From Bacteroidales bacterium UBA2712 (GTDB lineage Bacteria; Bacteroidota; Bacteroidia; Bacteroidales; Paludibacteraceae): a stretch of DNA of 64,000 nt. Made by a program: the position numbers and the translations under genes. Positions 8,901 through 16,029 of the stretch are shown here, in pieces. The stretch is taken from the NCBI GenBank assembly GCA_002354055.1, contig DEKW01000006.1, positions 17,928-81,927 on the forward strand. The letters are read 5' to 3'. The notes beneath the pieces are model-generated. The model was not told the DNA's origin, did no database searches, and was given only the letters and a program-made list of their open reading frames with translations. Every line of letters starts with the position of its first letter. The stretch's first letter is position 1.

Positions 8901-10432
8901 TGCAGGTTGCAGTTGATCTCCGGGTTGACGTCATGCAGATTGACCACGCCGTCGAACGAAGCGTTCAGATGCGGGTCGTTGATCCATGCGGAACCTTTGT
9001 ATCGTTTGGGCGCGTAGGTGCCGTCCAGATGGAGGTCGGCGTAGGTGTAATTGTTATACGTCAGTTTGCGCACATGCGCCTTCACGTCACCGCTCACTTG
9101 GCCGTCATTGATCTGACCTTTGGAGGCCACATCCAGCGTCACGGTGCCGATCTTGGAGTTGGCTAACAGGTGTCCCAGACGGAAGTTTTTCCCTTCTACG
9201 CGTGCGTCGTATTCCATGTGGTCAAAAGCGGAGTCGCTGCGCAGCGTGCCATCCGTCGTGATAGCGCCTAACGCCGTGCGGAAAGCGCCATGAAGCGTCA
9301 TCTTCCGCAACTCGCCTTCCGCCAGACCTCGGTAATGGATTGTGCCTAAGCGATGTACCTCTGCCGGCAGTTTGACAGGCCGTCCGTAGAACTGCGAGAG
9401 GAAATCCTGAATCTGTGCCGCCGAGGCGCGCAGGTCTGTGAGGTTGGCGCGTAGATAGGGGTTCTCTGTCTTCGTCAGACCGATAGCGGCGATGTCGCCT
9501 TCGAGGATTGTCTGACCGTTGTAACGCATCTCCATCTGACGAACAGAGAGTGAGTCTAACTCTCCGGCTATCTCGCCCGAGAGGGCCAGGGAGCGTTTGA
9601 AGCCGTTAAATCGCGGAACGAGCATGCGGATATCCGCAGGCACTAACCGTGCGTCGATATTAAAGGGCGAAGTCAGGCTCAGATCGTTCTCCGAGACGGC
9701 GATCTCTATGCTGCTTAGTTCAAGTTTGGACTGCGGCAGCTGCGCCAGCATCGTCGGTATCTGGATCAGGCTGTCCGTCAGGATGACATGCGCCTTGAGA
9801 TCCTCTACGCTGAGTTCTGGCTCCTGAATCCTGGCTCCTGAATCCTGACTTCTGACTCCTGAATTCTTCCTCACGACCATCGCCAGATGGCTGATTTCCG
9901 CGTCTAACTTATCAGCGCTCAGCCCGTGCAAATCCATCTCAGCGTGGCTCAGCAGCGCTTCGTACTCTTCGTACCGGAGACGGATATTGTCGAGTTGCAC
10001 GTCCTTGACGGCGATGAGGCTTCGGAGCGGATCGCTCTTCTTTTTCTGATCGCTTTGGAAGGCATCGACGAGGAACTGGTAGTTCTTATCATGGATGTTG
10101 ACCACTACGTCTTTGAGCCGCACGTGGCTGAATCGTATCTCGCCATGCCGCAATGCCAGCGGCGCAAACTGCCCGTTCAGTTCGCCGATATATCCCAAGG
10201 TGTCGCCTTGCTGGTCTGCTAAATAGATATCCTTGAAGGCTATTTTTGCCGGGAATCGGTACTCGACAGCTCCTACATGTGCGTCGGTGCCTAAGATTTT
10301 TGAGAGTTCTTTGGTGGCTAACTGTACGGCTGCCGTCTCCACTTCATCGCTCATCAACGCACCCACAACCATGCCGCCCACCAGAGTCAGACTGACGAGC
10401 AAAACACCCAATATGTATAGCAATTGTTTCAT
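5921..10432 (-). CDS. tamB: TamB-like translocation and assembly module protein
   Basis: A 1503-residue envelope-spanning protein of the TamB/AsmA-like class, thought to bridge inner and outer membranes in lipid transport and outer-membrane assembly. One N-terminal membrane anchor (MKQLLYILGVLLVSLTLVGG) is followed by a long series of beta-strand repeats and a C-terminal DUF490-type region (GTLSYTIANMIRKEFTIGEGSTIAF, NPILSFSLEFP, NTDEMLMRQVIYLLVFNRF). The frame is open 60 codons further up, but that part overlaps the promoter, so the start at 10432 is chosen. Residues around 205-225 contain a low-complexity insert (SGVRSQDSGARIQEP) coded by an imperfect tandem DNA repeat. Confidence 0.9.
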   Translation of the reverse strand: MKQLLYILGVLLVSLTLVGGMVVGALMSDEVETAAVQLATKELSKILGTDAHVGAVEYRFPAKIAFKDIYLADQQGDTLGYIGELNGQFAPLALRHGEIRFSHVRLKDVVVNIHDKNYQFLVDAFQSDQKKKSDPLRSLIAVKDVQLDNIRLRYEEYEALLSHAEMDLHGLSADKLDAEISHLAMVVRKNSGVRSQDSGARIQEPELSVEDLKAHVILTDSLIQIPTMLAQLPQSKLELSSIEIAVSENDLSLTSPFNIDARLVPADIRMLVPRFNGFKRSLALSGEIAGELDSLSVRQMEMRYNGQTILEGDIAAIGLTKTENPYLRANLTDLRASAAQIQDFLSQFYGRPVKLPAEVHRLGTIHYRGLAEGELRKMTLHGAFRTALGAITTDGTLRSDSAFDHMEYDARVEGKNFRLGHLLANSKIGTVTLDVASKGQINDGQVSGDVKAHVRKLTYNNYTYADLHLDGTYAPKRYKGSAWINDPHLNASFDGVVNLHDVNPEINCNLQCKHFDSAPLGSELLGDQLRTHFSIAVDMSGAKPDEISGYMVIDSLFLATARDSVTMQQMILLAEADGDRDKSISLTTDYLKAQLDGSFRYADIVPAAQAMMHHYLPTAVEAPKKKWQPVEFTMKADGHRLRDVQRLFKAPLTLSDHPTLRAEGRIEPDEEPSFAMRFFAPGVRAGNTPVHDLTITLNTIDTLRHTQEAGSGLALSVSAEAMQMHTVVSTLAFRDTLLTQITLRQQAQMNELLPEGWEKLTPRELQRALSDDLSFSEKQKALLAAQRAGNYGGDLKFITHFSKYNHKPLIDLHFMPGTLLLRDSIYTLGESRLTYCAADTSVQVNQFSFEGGGQHLRANGLASRRSKDTLHVDLQKIDASYVVPFLLPVQTIMFNGLLTGKASISGALKQAKVDTQIHIDSMGLNNCWFGDAEVDLHITDSLAFHADVYRPDRKVVDLNGKALFNGSGRWELDMMADSVPLAFVNHWTSSVLTDLDGNGTGRVVVGGRKGLTYVLLRCAAQNASLTLPWTGARYTIAEDTIVMDTTAILFPNVHLTDAEGNKVEVNGGVYHDQFKDFTLDLHVDAHDALVFGKNKKGEMLQGTVYASGHVDVTGNEDDILVFADAKTSKNSRFRLSIDNVSSAYESAFVHFVEHPELVKVDTTQENDLDNIDVAAPVHEIDSTIFKRAGRCLVKLNLEVNPMLNFQLVLGERNGDIIQARGSGALQLAYDTQTGDVSLLGTYDIDQGTLSYTIANMIRKEFTIGEGSTIAFSGDATNPQLNVTAKYRVTANLRDLFGSDADQLATSRSNIPVMTCLHMTGTLNNPILSFSLEFPLSDQAIQQQVRQVINTDEMLMRQVIYLLVFNRFFTPDYMSNTQYATLNSTYSLLSSTVTSQINSWLSKLTDMLTLGVAIRRDGEGANASSEYEAQFQLQPVDRLVINGNVGYRYNDISNQPFFGDLDVEVKLTEDGQLRMKGYTHTVDKYSLRQASTIQGVGFIWKKDF
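9810..9866. repeat. In-frame short tandem repeat inside tamB
   Basis: Several near-copies of a 7-14 base unit of the type CTCCTGAATCCTGG occur in a row. The reading frame stays open and yields SGVRSQDSGARIQEP on the minus strand. It belongs to the same style of repeat seen in ispH, cmk and polA. Confidence 0.8.
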
Positions 10433-10464
10433 GTACGTACGCAAGTGTGCATACAAATAGCATG

Positions 10465-10496
10465 CAAAGGTACGAAAAATATTTCGTAACTGCAAA
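10465..10496 (-). promoter_or_regulatory. Promoter of tamB
   Basis: Minus-strand TTTG (10496-10493), 20 bases, TACCTTTG (10472-10465); about 32 bases upstream of the tamB ATG. Divergent from the rplS promoter. Confidence 0.86.
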
Positions 10497-10531
10497 TAAA
10501 ATCGACAAAATTGCATTTTTTTGCAAAAATA

Positions 10532-10563
10532 TTTGGTCAATTCAAAAAAAAGCAGTACCTTTG
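10532..10563 (+). promoter_or_regulatory. Promoter of rplS
   Basis: TTTG 10532-10535, 20 bases, TACCTTTG 10556-10563. Spacer contains TTCAAAAAAAAGCAG, nearly identical to the spacers of pnp and porQ. Confidence 0.88.
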
Positions 10564-10678
10564 CACGCTTTTTTGCGTGAAAAGCATCGTAGTAAGCCTC
10601 TGGCGATTGCATTAGGTTCGTCCGAATAGTAGTATATGCTTATTAGGATTAGTATGAATCCATAAAAAAGAAACGAGA
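10564..10678 (+). promoter_or_regulatory. Structured 5' leader of rplS, possible ribosomal-protein autoregulatory leader
   Basis: The leader of about 115 bases starts with a perfect hairpin (CACGC, six T, GCGTG), has a middle pairing GCATCG with CGATTGC (one bulge), and a hairpin GGATT-AGTATG-AATCC (10646-10661) about 17 bases before the ATG. Ribosomal-protein leaders that bind their own product are known in several phyla; that this is one is inference. Confidence 0.4.
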
Positions 10679-11032
10679 ATGGATTTGATTAAAGTAGCTG
10701 AGCAAGCATTTGCCGGCGAGAAAAAAGAGTTCCCGGCATTCAAGGCCGGCGATCAGGTAACCATCGGTTATCGTATTAAAGAGGGTAACAAAGAGCGTGT
10801 TCAGGAGTTCCGCGGTGATGTGATCTGCATTCATGGTAGCGGCGACAAGAAGCGCTTCACGGTTCGCAAGATGAGCGGCAACGTTGGTGTAGAGCGTATC
10901 TTCCCGATGGACAGCCCCTTCATCGAGAGCATTACGGTGAACAAGTACGGTAAAGTACGTCGTTCGAAACTGTATTACCTCCGCGAGCGTACGGGTAAGA
11001 AAGCCCGCATTCAAGAGCGCCGCGTTAAGTGA
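10679..11032 (+). CDS. rplS: 50S ribosomal protein L19
   Basis: A 117-residue L19. Family features are FPAFKAGDQVTIGYRIKEGNK-style N-terminal strand, RVQEFRGDVICIHG, FTVRKMSGNVGVERIFP and the basic C terminus RSKLYYLRERTGKKARI. L19 sits at the 30S-50S interface. Transcribed from its own promoter with a long leader; the transcript ends at a strong hairpin shortly after the stop, so it is separate from uvrB even though the genes are close. Confidence 0.97.
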   Translation: MDLIKVAEQAFAGEKKEFPAFKAGDQVTIGYRIKEGNKERVQEFRGDVICIHGSGDKKRFTVRKMSGNVGVERIFPMDSPFIESITVNKYGKVRRSKLYYLRERTGKKARIQERRVK

Positions 11033-11100
11033 GCTTAGACTAAGACTCGCGCGACTCGCGGCATAGCCGCTCAATGGCGCTACGTCTTGTCCTACGCTTT

Positions 11101-11139
11101 AAATCCAAGTGCACTACGTTAGCGCTTGGATTTATTTTT
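11101..11139 (+). terminator. Intrinsic terminator after rplS
   Basis: A 12-bp stem (AAATCCAAGTGC, 11101-11112, with GCGCTTGGATTT, 11122-11133, one G-T pair) with a 9-base loop, followed by ATTTTTA. It ends seven bases before the uvrB ATG. Confidence 0.88.
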
Positions 11140-11145
11140 AGAAGT

Positions 11146-13164
11146 ATGTTCCAGTTAGAATCTCCATATAAACCGACGGGCGATCAGCCGCAAGCGATTG
11201 AGGCCTTAGTCGAAGGAATCAAAGCCGGCGCTCCTGCGCAGGTGCTTTTGGGTGTGACCGGTTCGGGAAAGACCTTTACGGTCGCGAATGTTATTAAGGA
11301 ACTGAACCGGCCGACGCTTATCATGAGCCATAACAAGACCCTCGCGGCGCAGTTGTACTCGGAGATGAAGGCGTTCTTTCCACATAATGCGGTGGAGTAT
11401 TTCGTGAGTTACTATGACTACTACCAGCCCGAGGCGTATATCCCTTCGACCGACCTCTATATCGAGAAGGACCTCTCGATCAACGAGGAGATCGACCGAC
11501 TGCGGCTCTCTGCCGTAGCGGCATTGCTGAGCGGACGAAAAGATGTCATCATCGTCTCTTCGGTCAGTTGTATCTATGGTTTGGGCAGTCCGCAGGATTT
11601 CACGGCGAACGTGGTGTCGCTACGTCGCGGGGAGAAGATCCAGATGGACACCTTATTAAAATCGCTCGTGGGCGCGCAATACACGCGTAACGATATAGAA
11701 CTCGCGCGCGGGCGGTTCCGCGTCAAGGGAGATACCATCGATATTGCCCTTGCGTACGCGGATTACCTCGTGCGGGTGGAGTTTTTCGGCAATGAGATAG
11801 ATGCCATTCTTACGGTCGATCCGATTTCCGGACAGGTGTTGGAGGAGTTTGATTCCTATAATCTCTCGCCGGCAACAATCTTCTTGACTTCCGCAGATCG
11901 TATAGCTGCAGCGAAAGAACAGATCAAAGCGGACTTGGCGAAACAGATCGAGTATTTCATCTCCATCGGCGAAGAGTTATACGCAAAGCGTATAGAAGAG
12001 CGCGTGAAGTACGATCTGGAGATGCTGGACGAACTCGGTTATTGTTCCGGAGTGGAGAACTACAGCCGTTATTTTGACGGCCGTGAAGAAGGCACACCGC
12101 CGTACTGTCTGCTCGATTATTTTCCGAAAGATATGCTGCTCGTCATCGACGAGAGCCACGTGACCGTGCCGCAAATCCGGGGCATGTACGGAGGTGATAA
12201 AGCGCGTAAGGAAAACCTCGTCAACTACGGATTTAGGCTTCCTGCGGCGCGCGACAACCGGCCGCTGAAATTCGATGAGTTCGAGGCGAAAGTGGGGCAG
12301 ACCATTTTTGTTTCTGCGACGCCGGATGAGTACGAACTGAATAAGAGCGAAGGCATCGTCATCGACCAGTTGATCCGACCGACAGGTCTGCTGGATCCGG
12401 AGATTGAAGTGAGACCGACGGAGAACCAGGTGGACGACCTGATGGACGAGATCCGGTTCCGTATTCATCGCAACGAACGTATCCTCGTCACGACGCTGAC
12501 CAAAAGGATGGCGGAGGAGTTGGATGAGTATCTCCGTCGCTATGGAGTCAAGTCCGCCTATATCCATTCGGATATAGATACTATCGAGCGCGTGAAGATT
12601 ATGGAGGATTTGCGCAAAGGCGAGTACGATGTTCTGGTGGGTGTGAACCTGCTGCGTGAGGGACTCGATCTGCCGGAGGTGTCGCTCGTGGCGATTCTCG
12701 ATGCGGATAAGTCCGGATTCCTGCGTGACCAGCGAAGTCTGACACAGACGGTAGGTCGTGCTGCGCGGCATGTGAACGGCAAGGCGATTCTCTACGGCGA
12801 TAAGATCACGCCGGCGATGCAGGCAACCATTGATGAGACCAACCGCCGCCGAACCATCCAGATGCGGTATAACGCCGAGCATGGCATCACGCCGACGGCG
12901 ATAAAGAAAGAGATCAACACCTCCGCGCTCGCGTCGCTCTACAAGGACCCGGAGGCGGAGAAACGGAAGGTAGAAGAAGCGATTCGCGAGAGCTGGAAAA
13001 CCGCCGAGTGGCAGAAGATGAATGTGCAGACTCTGCAGAAAGCGATAGATAACAAACGCAAACAGATGCTCGCAGCGGCGAAAGCTACTGATTTTGAGAT
13101 GGCTGCACGGCTTCGGGACGAGATGTTGGAGATGCAGAACAAGCTCCAGACGCTGCAAGATTAA
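11146..13164 (+). CDS. uvrB: UvrABC excinuclease subunit B
   Basis: A 672-residue UvrB, the damage-verifying helicase-like subunit of nucleotide excision repair. Walker A GVTGSGKT, the beta-hairpin region YYDYYQPEAYIPSTDLYIEKD-type segment near residue 90-115, motif DESHVT, motif V/VI region (GVNLLREGLDLPEV, QTVGRAARH) and the C-terminal UVR motif (about 630-672, MAARLRDEMLEMQ) are all present. The frame is open 24 codons upstream, but those would encode the rplS terminator; the family N terminus FQLESPYKPTGDQPQAI fixes the start at 11146. No standard promoter is visible in the short gap; either read-through from rplS or an internal promoter drives it. Confidence 0.97.
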   Translation: MFQLESPYKPTGDQPQAIEALVEGIKAGAPAQVLLGVTGSGKTFTVANVIKELNRPTLIMSHNKTLAAQLYSEMKAFFPHNAVEYFVSYYDYYQPEAYIPSTDLYIEKDLSINEEIDRLRLSAVAALLSGRKDVIIVSSVSCIYGLGSPQDFTANVVSLRRGEKIQMDTLLKSLVGAQYTRNDIELARGRFRVKGDTIDIALAYADYLVRVEFFGNEIDAILTVDPISGQVLEEFDSYNLSPATIFLTSADRIAAAKEQIKADLAKQIEYFISIGEELYAKRIEERVKYDLEMLDELGYCSGVENYSRYFDGREEGTPPYCLLDYFPKDMLLVIDESHVTVPQIRGMYGGDKARKENLVNYGFRLPAARDNRPLKFDEFEAKVGQTIFVSATPDEYELNKSEGIVIDQLIRPTGLLDPEIEVRPTENQVDDLMDEIRFRIHRNERILVTTLTKRMAEELDEYLRRYGVKSAYIHSDIDTIERVKIMEDLRKGEYDVLVGVNLLREGLDLPEVSLVAILDADKSGFLRDQRSLTQTVGRAARHVNGKAILYGDKITPAMQATIDETNRRRTIQMRYNAEHGITPTAIKKEINTSALASLYKDPEAEKRKVEEAIRESWKTAEWQKMNVQTLQKAIDNKRKQMLAAAKATDFEMAARLRDEMLEMQNKLQTLQD

Positions 13165-13246
13165 CACAGTTAAAAGTACCAAAAATCGCTAATTTGTTAA
13201 ATAAATTAGACAAATCGTAAATTTTTCAAAAAAAAGCTCTCTAACT

Positions 13247-13278
13247 ATTGCGCAATTCAAAAAAAAGTTGTAACTTTG
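13247..13278 (+). promoter_or_regulatory. Promoter of the 6S-like RNA
   Basis: ATTG (13247-13250), 20 bases, TAACTTTG (13271-13278), with the A-tract spacer TTCAAAAAAAAGTTG. It does not precede a protein gene on this strand; the DUF4143 gene nearby is on the other strand. It therefore points to an RNA gene. Confidence 0.8.
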
Positions 13279-13282
13279 CAAC

Positions 13283-13449
13283 GCTTTTTTGAAAACAGAA
13301 GTACCAACGGTTAAGACACTACTTTTGCGCATGACGAAAGCTACTACATATCACTTATTTATATCCCGCAATGCTGAGTACAGCAGTGCAGAATGGGTGG
13401 CTGCGTAAAGAAGAGGTAATACCAAAATGGGTTTTGCCTTTTTTCTTTT
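13283..13449 (+). ncRNA. ssrS: Rod-shaped structured RNA, candidate 6S RNA
   Basis: No open frame fits. By hand the transcript folds into one long rod: AAAAC (13292-13296) with GTTTT (13431-13435); CCA (13304-13306) with TGG (13428-13430); GG (13309-13310) with CC (13422-13423); TTA with TAA; CTTTTGCGC (13322-13330) with GCGTAAAG (13403-13410); then a large asymmetric bubble (13331-13364 against 13398-13402); then an apical hairpin CCC/GGG, GCA/TGC, TGCTG/CAGCA with loop AGTA (13365-13397). A closing stem, a big central bubble and an apical stem are the hallmark of 6S RNA, which mimics an open promoter. It ends in a T-rich tract (13438-13449). A 6S family specific to Bacteroidota is known; the match is by shape only. 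Confidence 0.55.
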
Positions 13450-13680
13450 TATGTATAAGCGGAAAAAATAGACATTTTAACGCGACCATCACGGGACCAT
13501 CTCCCGAGAAGAAGCAAAATAGAACATAACCAACTCCCGAGATAAAGGAAAAAATAGTTCGGCTGTGGAACTGAAAAACATAGCAAAAAGATCTTTGACA
13601 TAGTGAAACAAAAGAAATAGAGACACACTAATGCGCGTCTCTATGGAAGAATGATGTAAAACATGAGGTCGTATTCCGTG
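13450..13680. other. Intergenic stretch downstream of the 6S-like RNA
   Basis: No gene seen. It contains AT-rich DNA, the left copy of a 14-base inverted repeat (ACATAGTGAAACAA at 13598-13611) and an AGAGAC/GTCTCT inverted pair near 13620-13645 that could end the minus-strand DUF4143 transcript weakly. Confidence 0.5.
13598..13611. repeat. Left arm of an inverted repeat flanking the DUF4143 gene
   Basis: ACATAGTGAAACAA occurs here and, inverted and perfectly conserved, at 15014-15027. An ATCTTT block lies outside each arm (13591-13596; inverted near 15033-15038). Confidence 0.6.
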
Positions 13681-14874
13681 CTATACTTTTAGCATCCAAT
13701 CAAGGACATACGTTTGGTGAATGCCGTCATGATCAACGTCCGGTTGGTTGTCAAGCGTTAACAAGTATTTCGGATAATGATCTTTGATTGCTCGTAAGGA
13801 AGACAACTCTCGCTCTAATGTATCCGGTTCGATGACACTTTCTGCAACTTGATAGTATTCGACAGAACCATTACGTTGTGCGACAAAGTCCACCTCGGCG
13901 CCGTTTACGTATCCTACGAATACTTGGTACCCACGACGACGTAACTCAAGGTAAACGACATTTTCCAAGACTCGGCCTCTATCTGCCACACGTCTTCCCA
14001 ATAGTGTTTGGCGCAGTCCGACGTCGGCAAGATAATATTTCTGACCTATACGCAGTAATTCATTCCCTTTAACATCGAAGCGTCTAACCGGATAGAACAG
14101 AAAAGCATCACAGATATATTGCAAATACGTGTCGATTGTATGTGAATTGGTTTTCATACCTGCAGAAGTGAGGGTATCCGCAATCCGTTTACTGCTATTC
14201 AGATTGCCGATGTTGTCGGCTAAGAAACGAGCAAGACGCATAAGCGTATTGATGTTATCAATCTTATTATGCATCACCACATCGCGCATAACAATGGTGT
14301 TGAAGATGTCCTGCAAATAAACTTGCAGTTGGAACGAGTCCGATATCTGCAGCGCGTAGGGAAAAGACGATGTATCCGTATAACGTTTGAACACATCTAA
14401 CGAATAGCCCTCATGGACGGATGCAAATTCCGAGAAAGAGAGCGGGAAGATGTGAATGGTGATATAGCGTCCTGATAGCAAAGTGGCCAATTCGCCGGAA
14501 AGCATGTGAGAATTACTTCCTGTGATGTAAATGTCCACATTGGGTTGCAGGTATATACTATTTACAACGCGTTCAAAGCCATCAACGAGTTGCACTTCAT
14601 CCAAGAAGATGTAATTTTGCTTATCCGCACAGAGGTGTTCTTTGAGGTAGGCATATAAAGATTTGGCATCAAGCAGATAATCATTATCCATTTCTTCGAA
14701 TCGGATACTGATAATTTGCTCTTTGGATATGCCGGAAGCAAGCAACTCTTTTTGGAATTGCATTAGGAGTGTACTTTTTCCGGAACGGCGAATGCCGGTA
14801 ATCACTTTGATGATTTGCTTATCCTTCCAACTCGCGAGTTGTTGCAGATAACTTTCACGTTTGATTTCGTTCAT
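13681..14874 (-). CDS. AAA+ ATPase with DUF4143 domain
   Basis: A 397-residue ATPase of the AAA_14/DUF4143 family, abundant and patchily distributed in Bacteroidales; its cellular role is not established. Walker A is GIRRSGKST (residues 27-35), Walker B is YIFLDEVQ, followed by the arginine-containing ITGSNSHMLSGELATLLSGRY segment; the C-terminal DUF4143 part has a PD-(D/E)XK-like end (LENVVYLELRRRGYQVFVGYVNGAEVDFVAQR is the region, around 300-330). The longer frame is not used because MNEIKRESYL matches the family start and lies behind a promoter (14902-14909). The gene lies between imperfect inverted repeats in an AT-rich accessory area, suggesting horizontal acquisition. Confidence 0.88.
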   Translation of the reverse strand: MNEIKRESYLQQLASWKDKQIIKVITGIRRSGKSTLLMQFQKELLASGISKEQIISIRFEEMDNDYLLDAKSLYAYLKEHLCADKQNYIFLDEVQLVDGFERVVNSIYLQPNVDIYITGSNSHMLSGELATLLSGRYITIHIFPLSFSEFASVHEGYSLDVFKRYTDTSSFPYALQISDSFQLQVYLQDIFNTIVMRDVVMHNKIDNINTLMRLARFLADNIGNLNSSKRIADTLTSAGMKTNSHTIDTYLQYICDAFLFYPVRRFDVKGNELLRIGQKYYLADVGLRQTLLGRRVADRGRVLENVVYLELRRRGYQVFVGYVNGAEVDFVAQRNGSVEYYQVAESVIEPDTLERELSSLRAIKDHYPKYLLTLDNQPDVDHDGIHQTYVLDWMLKV

Positions 14875-14901
14875 ATAGTCATGTGATTTTAAAATCGGCG
14901 G

Positions 14902-14933
14902 CAAAGATACAAAATTATTTTGAATTGATGAAA
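14902..14933 (-). promoter_or_regulatory. Promoter of the DUF4143 gene
   Basis: Minus-strand TATCTTTG (14909-14902) is a perfect -7 box about 27 bases before the ATG. The -33 position reads TTTC rather than TTTG, so the promoter may be weaker. Confidence 0.65.
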
Positions 14934-15657
14934 TATATTTCAAACTTTTTGTAAAAAACATGATTTTTTGAAGCAGATTTCAAAGTTTTTTACAGAATTG
15001 ATGCATAAATTAATTGTTTCACTATGTATATGAAAGATAAAAACTGAAAATGAAAAGGACTAAGTGAGAAGAGTCATATATAAAAACAATAATAGTTGTG
15101 CCCGACAGGGATGAGGGTGCAAAAAGACACAAGGTAGATAAAAAAGATACAAGCTTGTATAAAAAAATAGACAAGGAAGCATAAAATAGACAAGCAAAAT
15201 TTATACAAGCCACCCCAAAAGGAACAAGTAAAGCAAAAAAGGAACAAGCTGGATAAAAGAACATTAATAATGTCGCTATGTCGCTATTGAAAAGAAGAAA
15301 AAAGATGGAACTTTGAAACTTTGATGAGACTTTGTAAGAGCTTGTAAATGAGAGAGATATGTGCGAAAGTCTCAAAGTTTCAACAGTCTCACGCACAAAA
15401 AAAGAAAAGCGACAAAGCGACAAAGCGACACGACATATTTCGCAAAAAGTGCAGAAAGTGCAAAAAGTGCAAAGCCAATATTTGCGTTGAATGGGGTAGG
15501 TGACGGTAGTCTGTGGGTAGCTGAATATCTAACGAATAACGAACGAATATCTAACTAATAACTAACGATTGGAAGGTAAGAATCTCGAAGTTGAGTTGGA
15601 AACAGACACAAGCTTAGTCCGAAAAGGAACAGGCTGAAAAAAGGAACAGGCTTGAAT
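14934..15657. other. Long AT-rich intergenic region built of short tandem repeats
   Basis: No convincing gene on either strand. It is a mosaic of small repeats: right arm of the inverted repeat (15014-15027), three GCGACAAA-type units (15409-15430), three AAAAAGTGC-type units (15444-15470), TAACGAATAACGAACGAATA-like units near 15520-15570, and two pairs of AAAAGGAACARGCT (15216-15250 and 15622-15652). Open frames here have biased, repeat-driven composition and were rejected. Confidence 0.6.
15014..15027. repeat. Right arm of the inverted repeat flanking the DUF4143 gene
   Basis: TTGTTTCACTATGT is the exact inverse of 13598-13611. The two arms delimit about 1.4 kb holding only the DUF4143 gene. 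Confidence 0.6.
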
Positions 15658-15946
15658 ATGAATACAAAAGTTAAAATAGAGGAGAGAGTGCAGAAATTGG
15701 TGGTGGTAATTGGGAGAGAGGCACATTCGAGACGTGAATTGATGGCTGTGTTGGGCTTACGACAAGAGTCTCGCAGGAACTTTTATGACAATTATATGAA
15801 GCCGGCGACAGCAAGAGGTTTGGTGACGATGCAATGTCCCGAACATCCAAGTATTCCGGAACAGGCTTACAGATTAACAGCGAAAGGTTTGGAGTATTTG
15901 GAAGAACTTTCAAAAAAGGAACAGGCTGTCAAAAAAGGAACAGGCT
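15216..15946 (+). repeat. Three spaced pairs of AAAAGGAACA(A/G)GCT-type repeats
   Basis: The core GGAACA with flanking A-run and (A/G)GCT or similar lies at 15221 and 15241, 15626 and 15643, 15918 and 15937 (first base of GGAACA). Within each pair the copies are 17-20 bases apart. The last pair lies inside the small winged-helix gene and codes for KKEQAVKKGTGYE. Confidence 0.7.
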
Positions 15947-15987
15947 ATGAGAGATTGGGTTATCTCTTGGTCACAAAAATTGAATAA
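15658..15987 (+). CDS. Small winged-helix protein resembling the C-terminal domain of Fic/AlbA_2 (RecG-like) regulators
   Basis: A 109-residue protein. The segment HSRRELMAVLGL...RRNFYDNYMKPATARGLVTM...YRLTAKGLEYL has the form of the winged-helix domain found at the end of many Bacteroidales Fic proteins and AlbA_2 ATP-binding proteins (ELM..LGLK.R.NF...YL.PAL..GLI.MT.P..P....Q.YRLT..G). No Fic or AlbA_2 catalytic part lies upstream, so this is either a stand-alone DNA-binding protein or the surviving tail of a larger gene. The last 25 codons run through two copies of a local DNA repeat. A TTG six bases earlier could also start; ATG at 15658 is preferred. Confidence 0.6.
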   Translation: MNTKVKIEERVQKLVVVIGREAHSRRELMAVLGLRQESRRNFYDNYMKPATARGLVTMQCPEHPSIPEQAYRLTAKGLEYLEELSKKEQAVKKGTGYERLGYLLVTKIE

Positions 15988-16029
15988 TGAACAACAACAA
16001 AGATAAGTGAAATAAAAAACAACAAAGAT

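Noticed and set aside
12000..13180. Minus-strand open frame of 401 codons opposite uvrB
   Set aside because: Shadow of a complete, well-conserved UvrB gene.
13598..15027. Insertion sequence
   Set aside because: The inverted repeats enclose an ATPase, not a transposase, and no target duplication was recognised; reported only as a possible cassette.
15022..15423. Minus-strand open frame of 133 codons in the AT-rich spacer
   Set aside because: Ser/Phe/Leu-rich composition comes from A-rich and repeat DNA; no promoter or homology-like motif.
15400..15480. CRISPR-like array of short units
   Set aside because: Units of 8-9 bases in direct contact without spacers; no cas genes.
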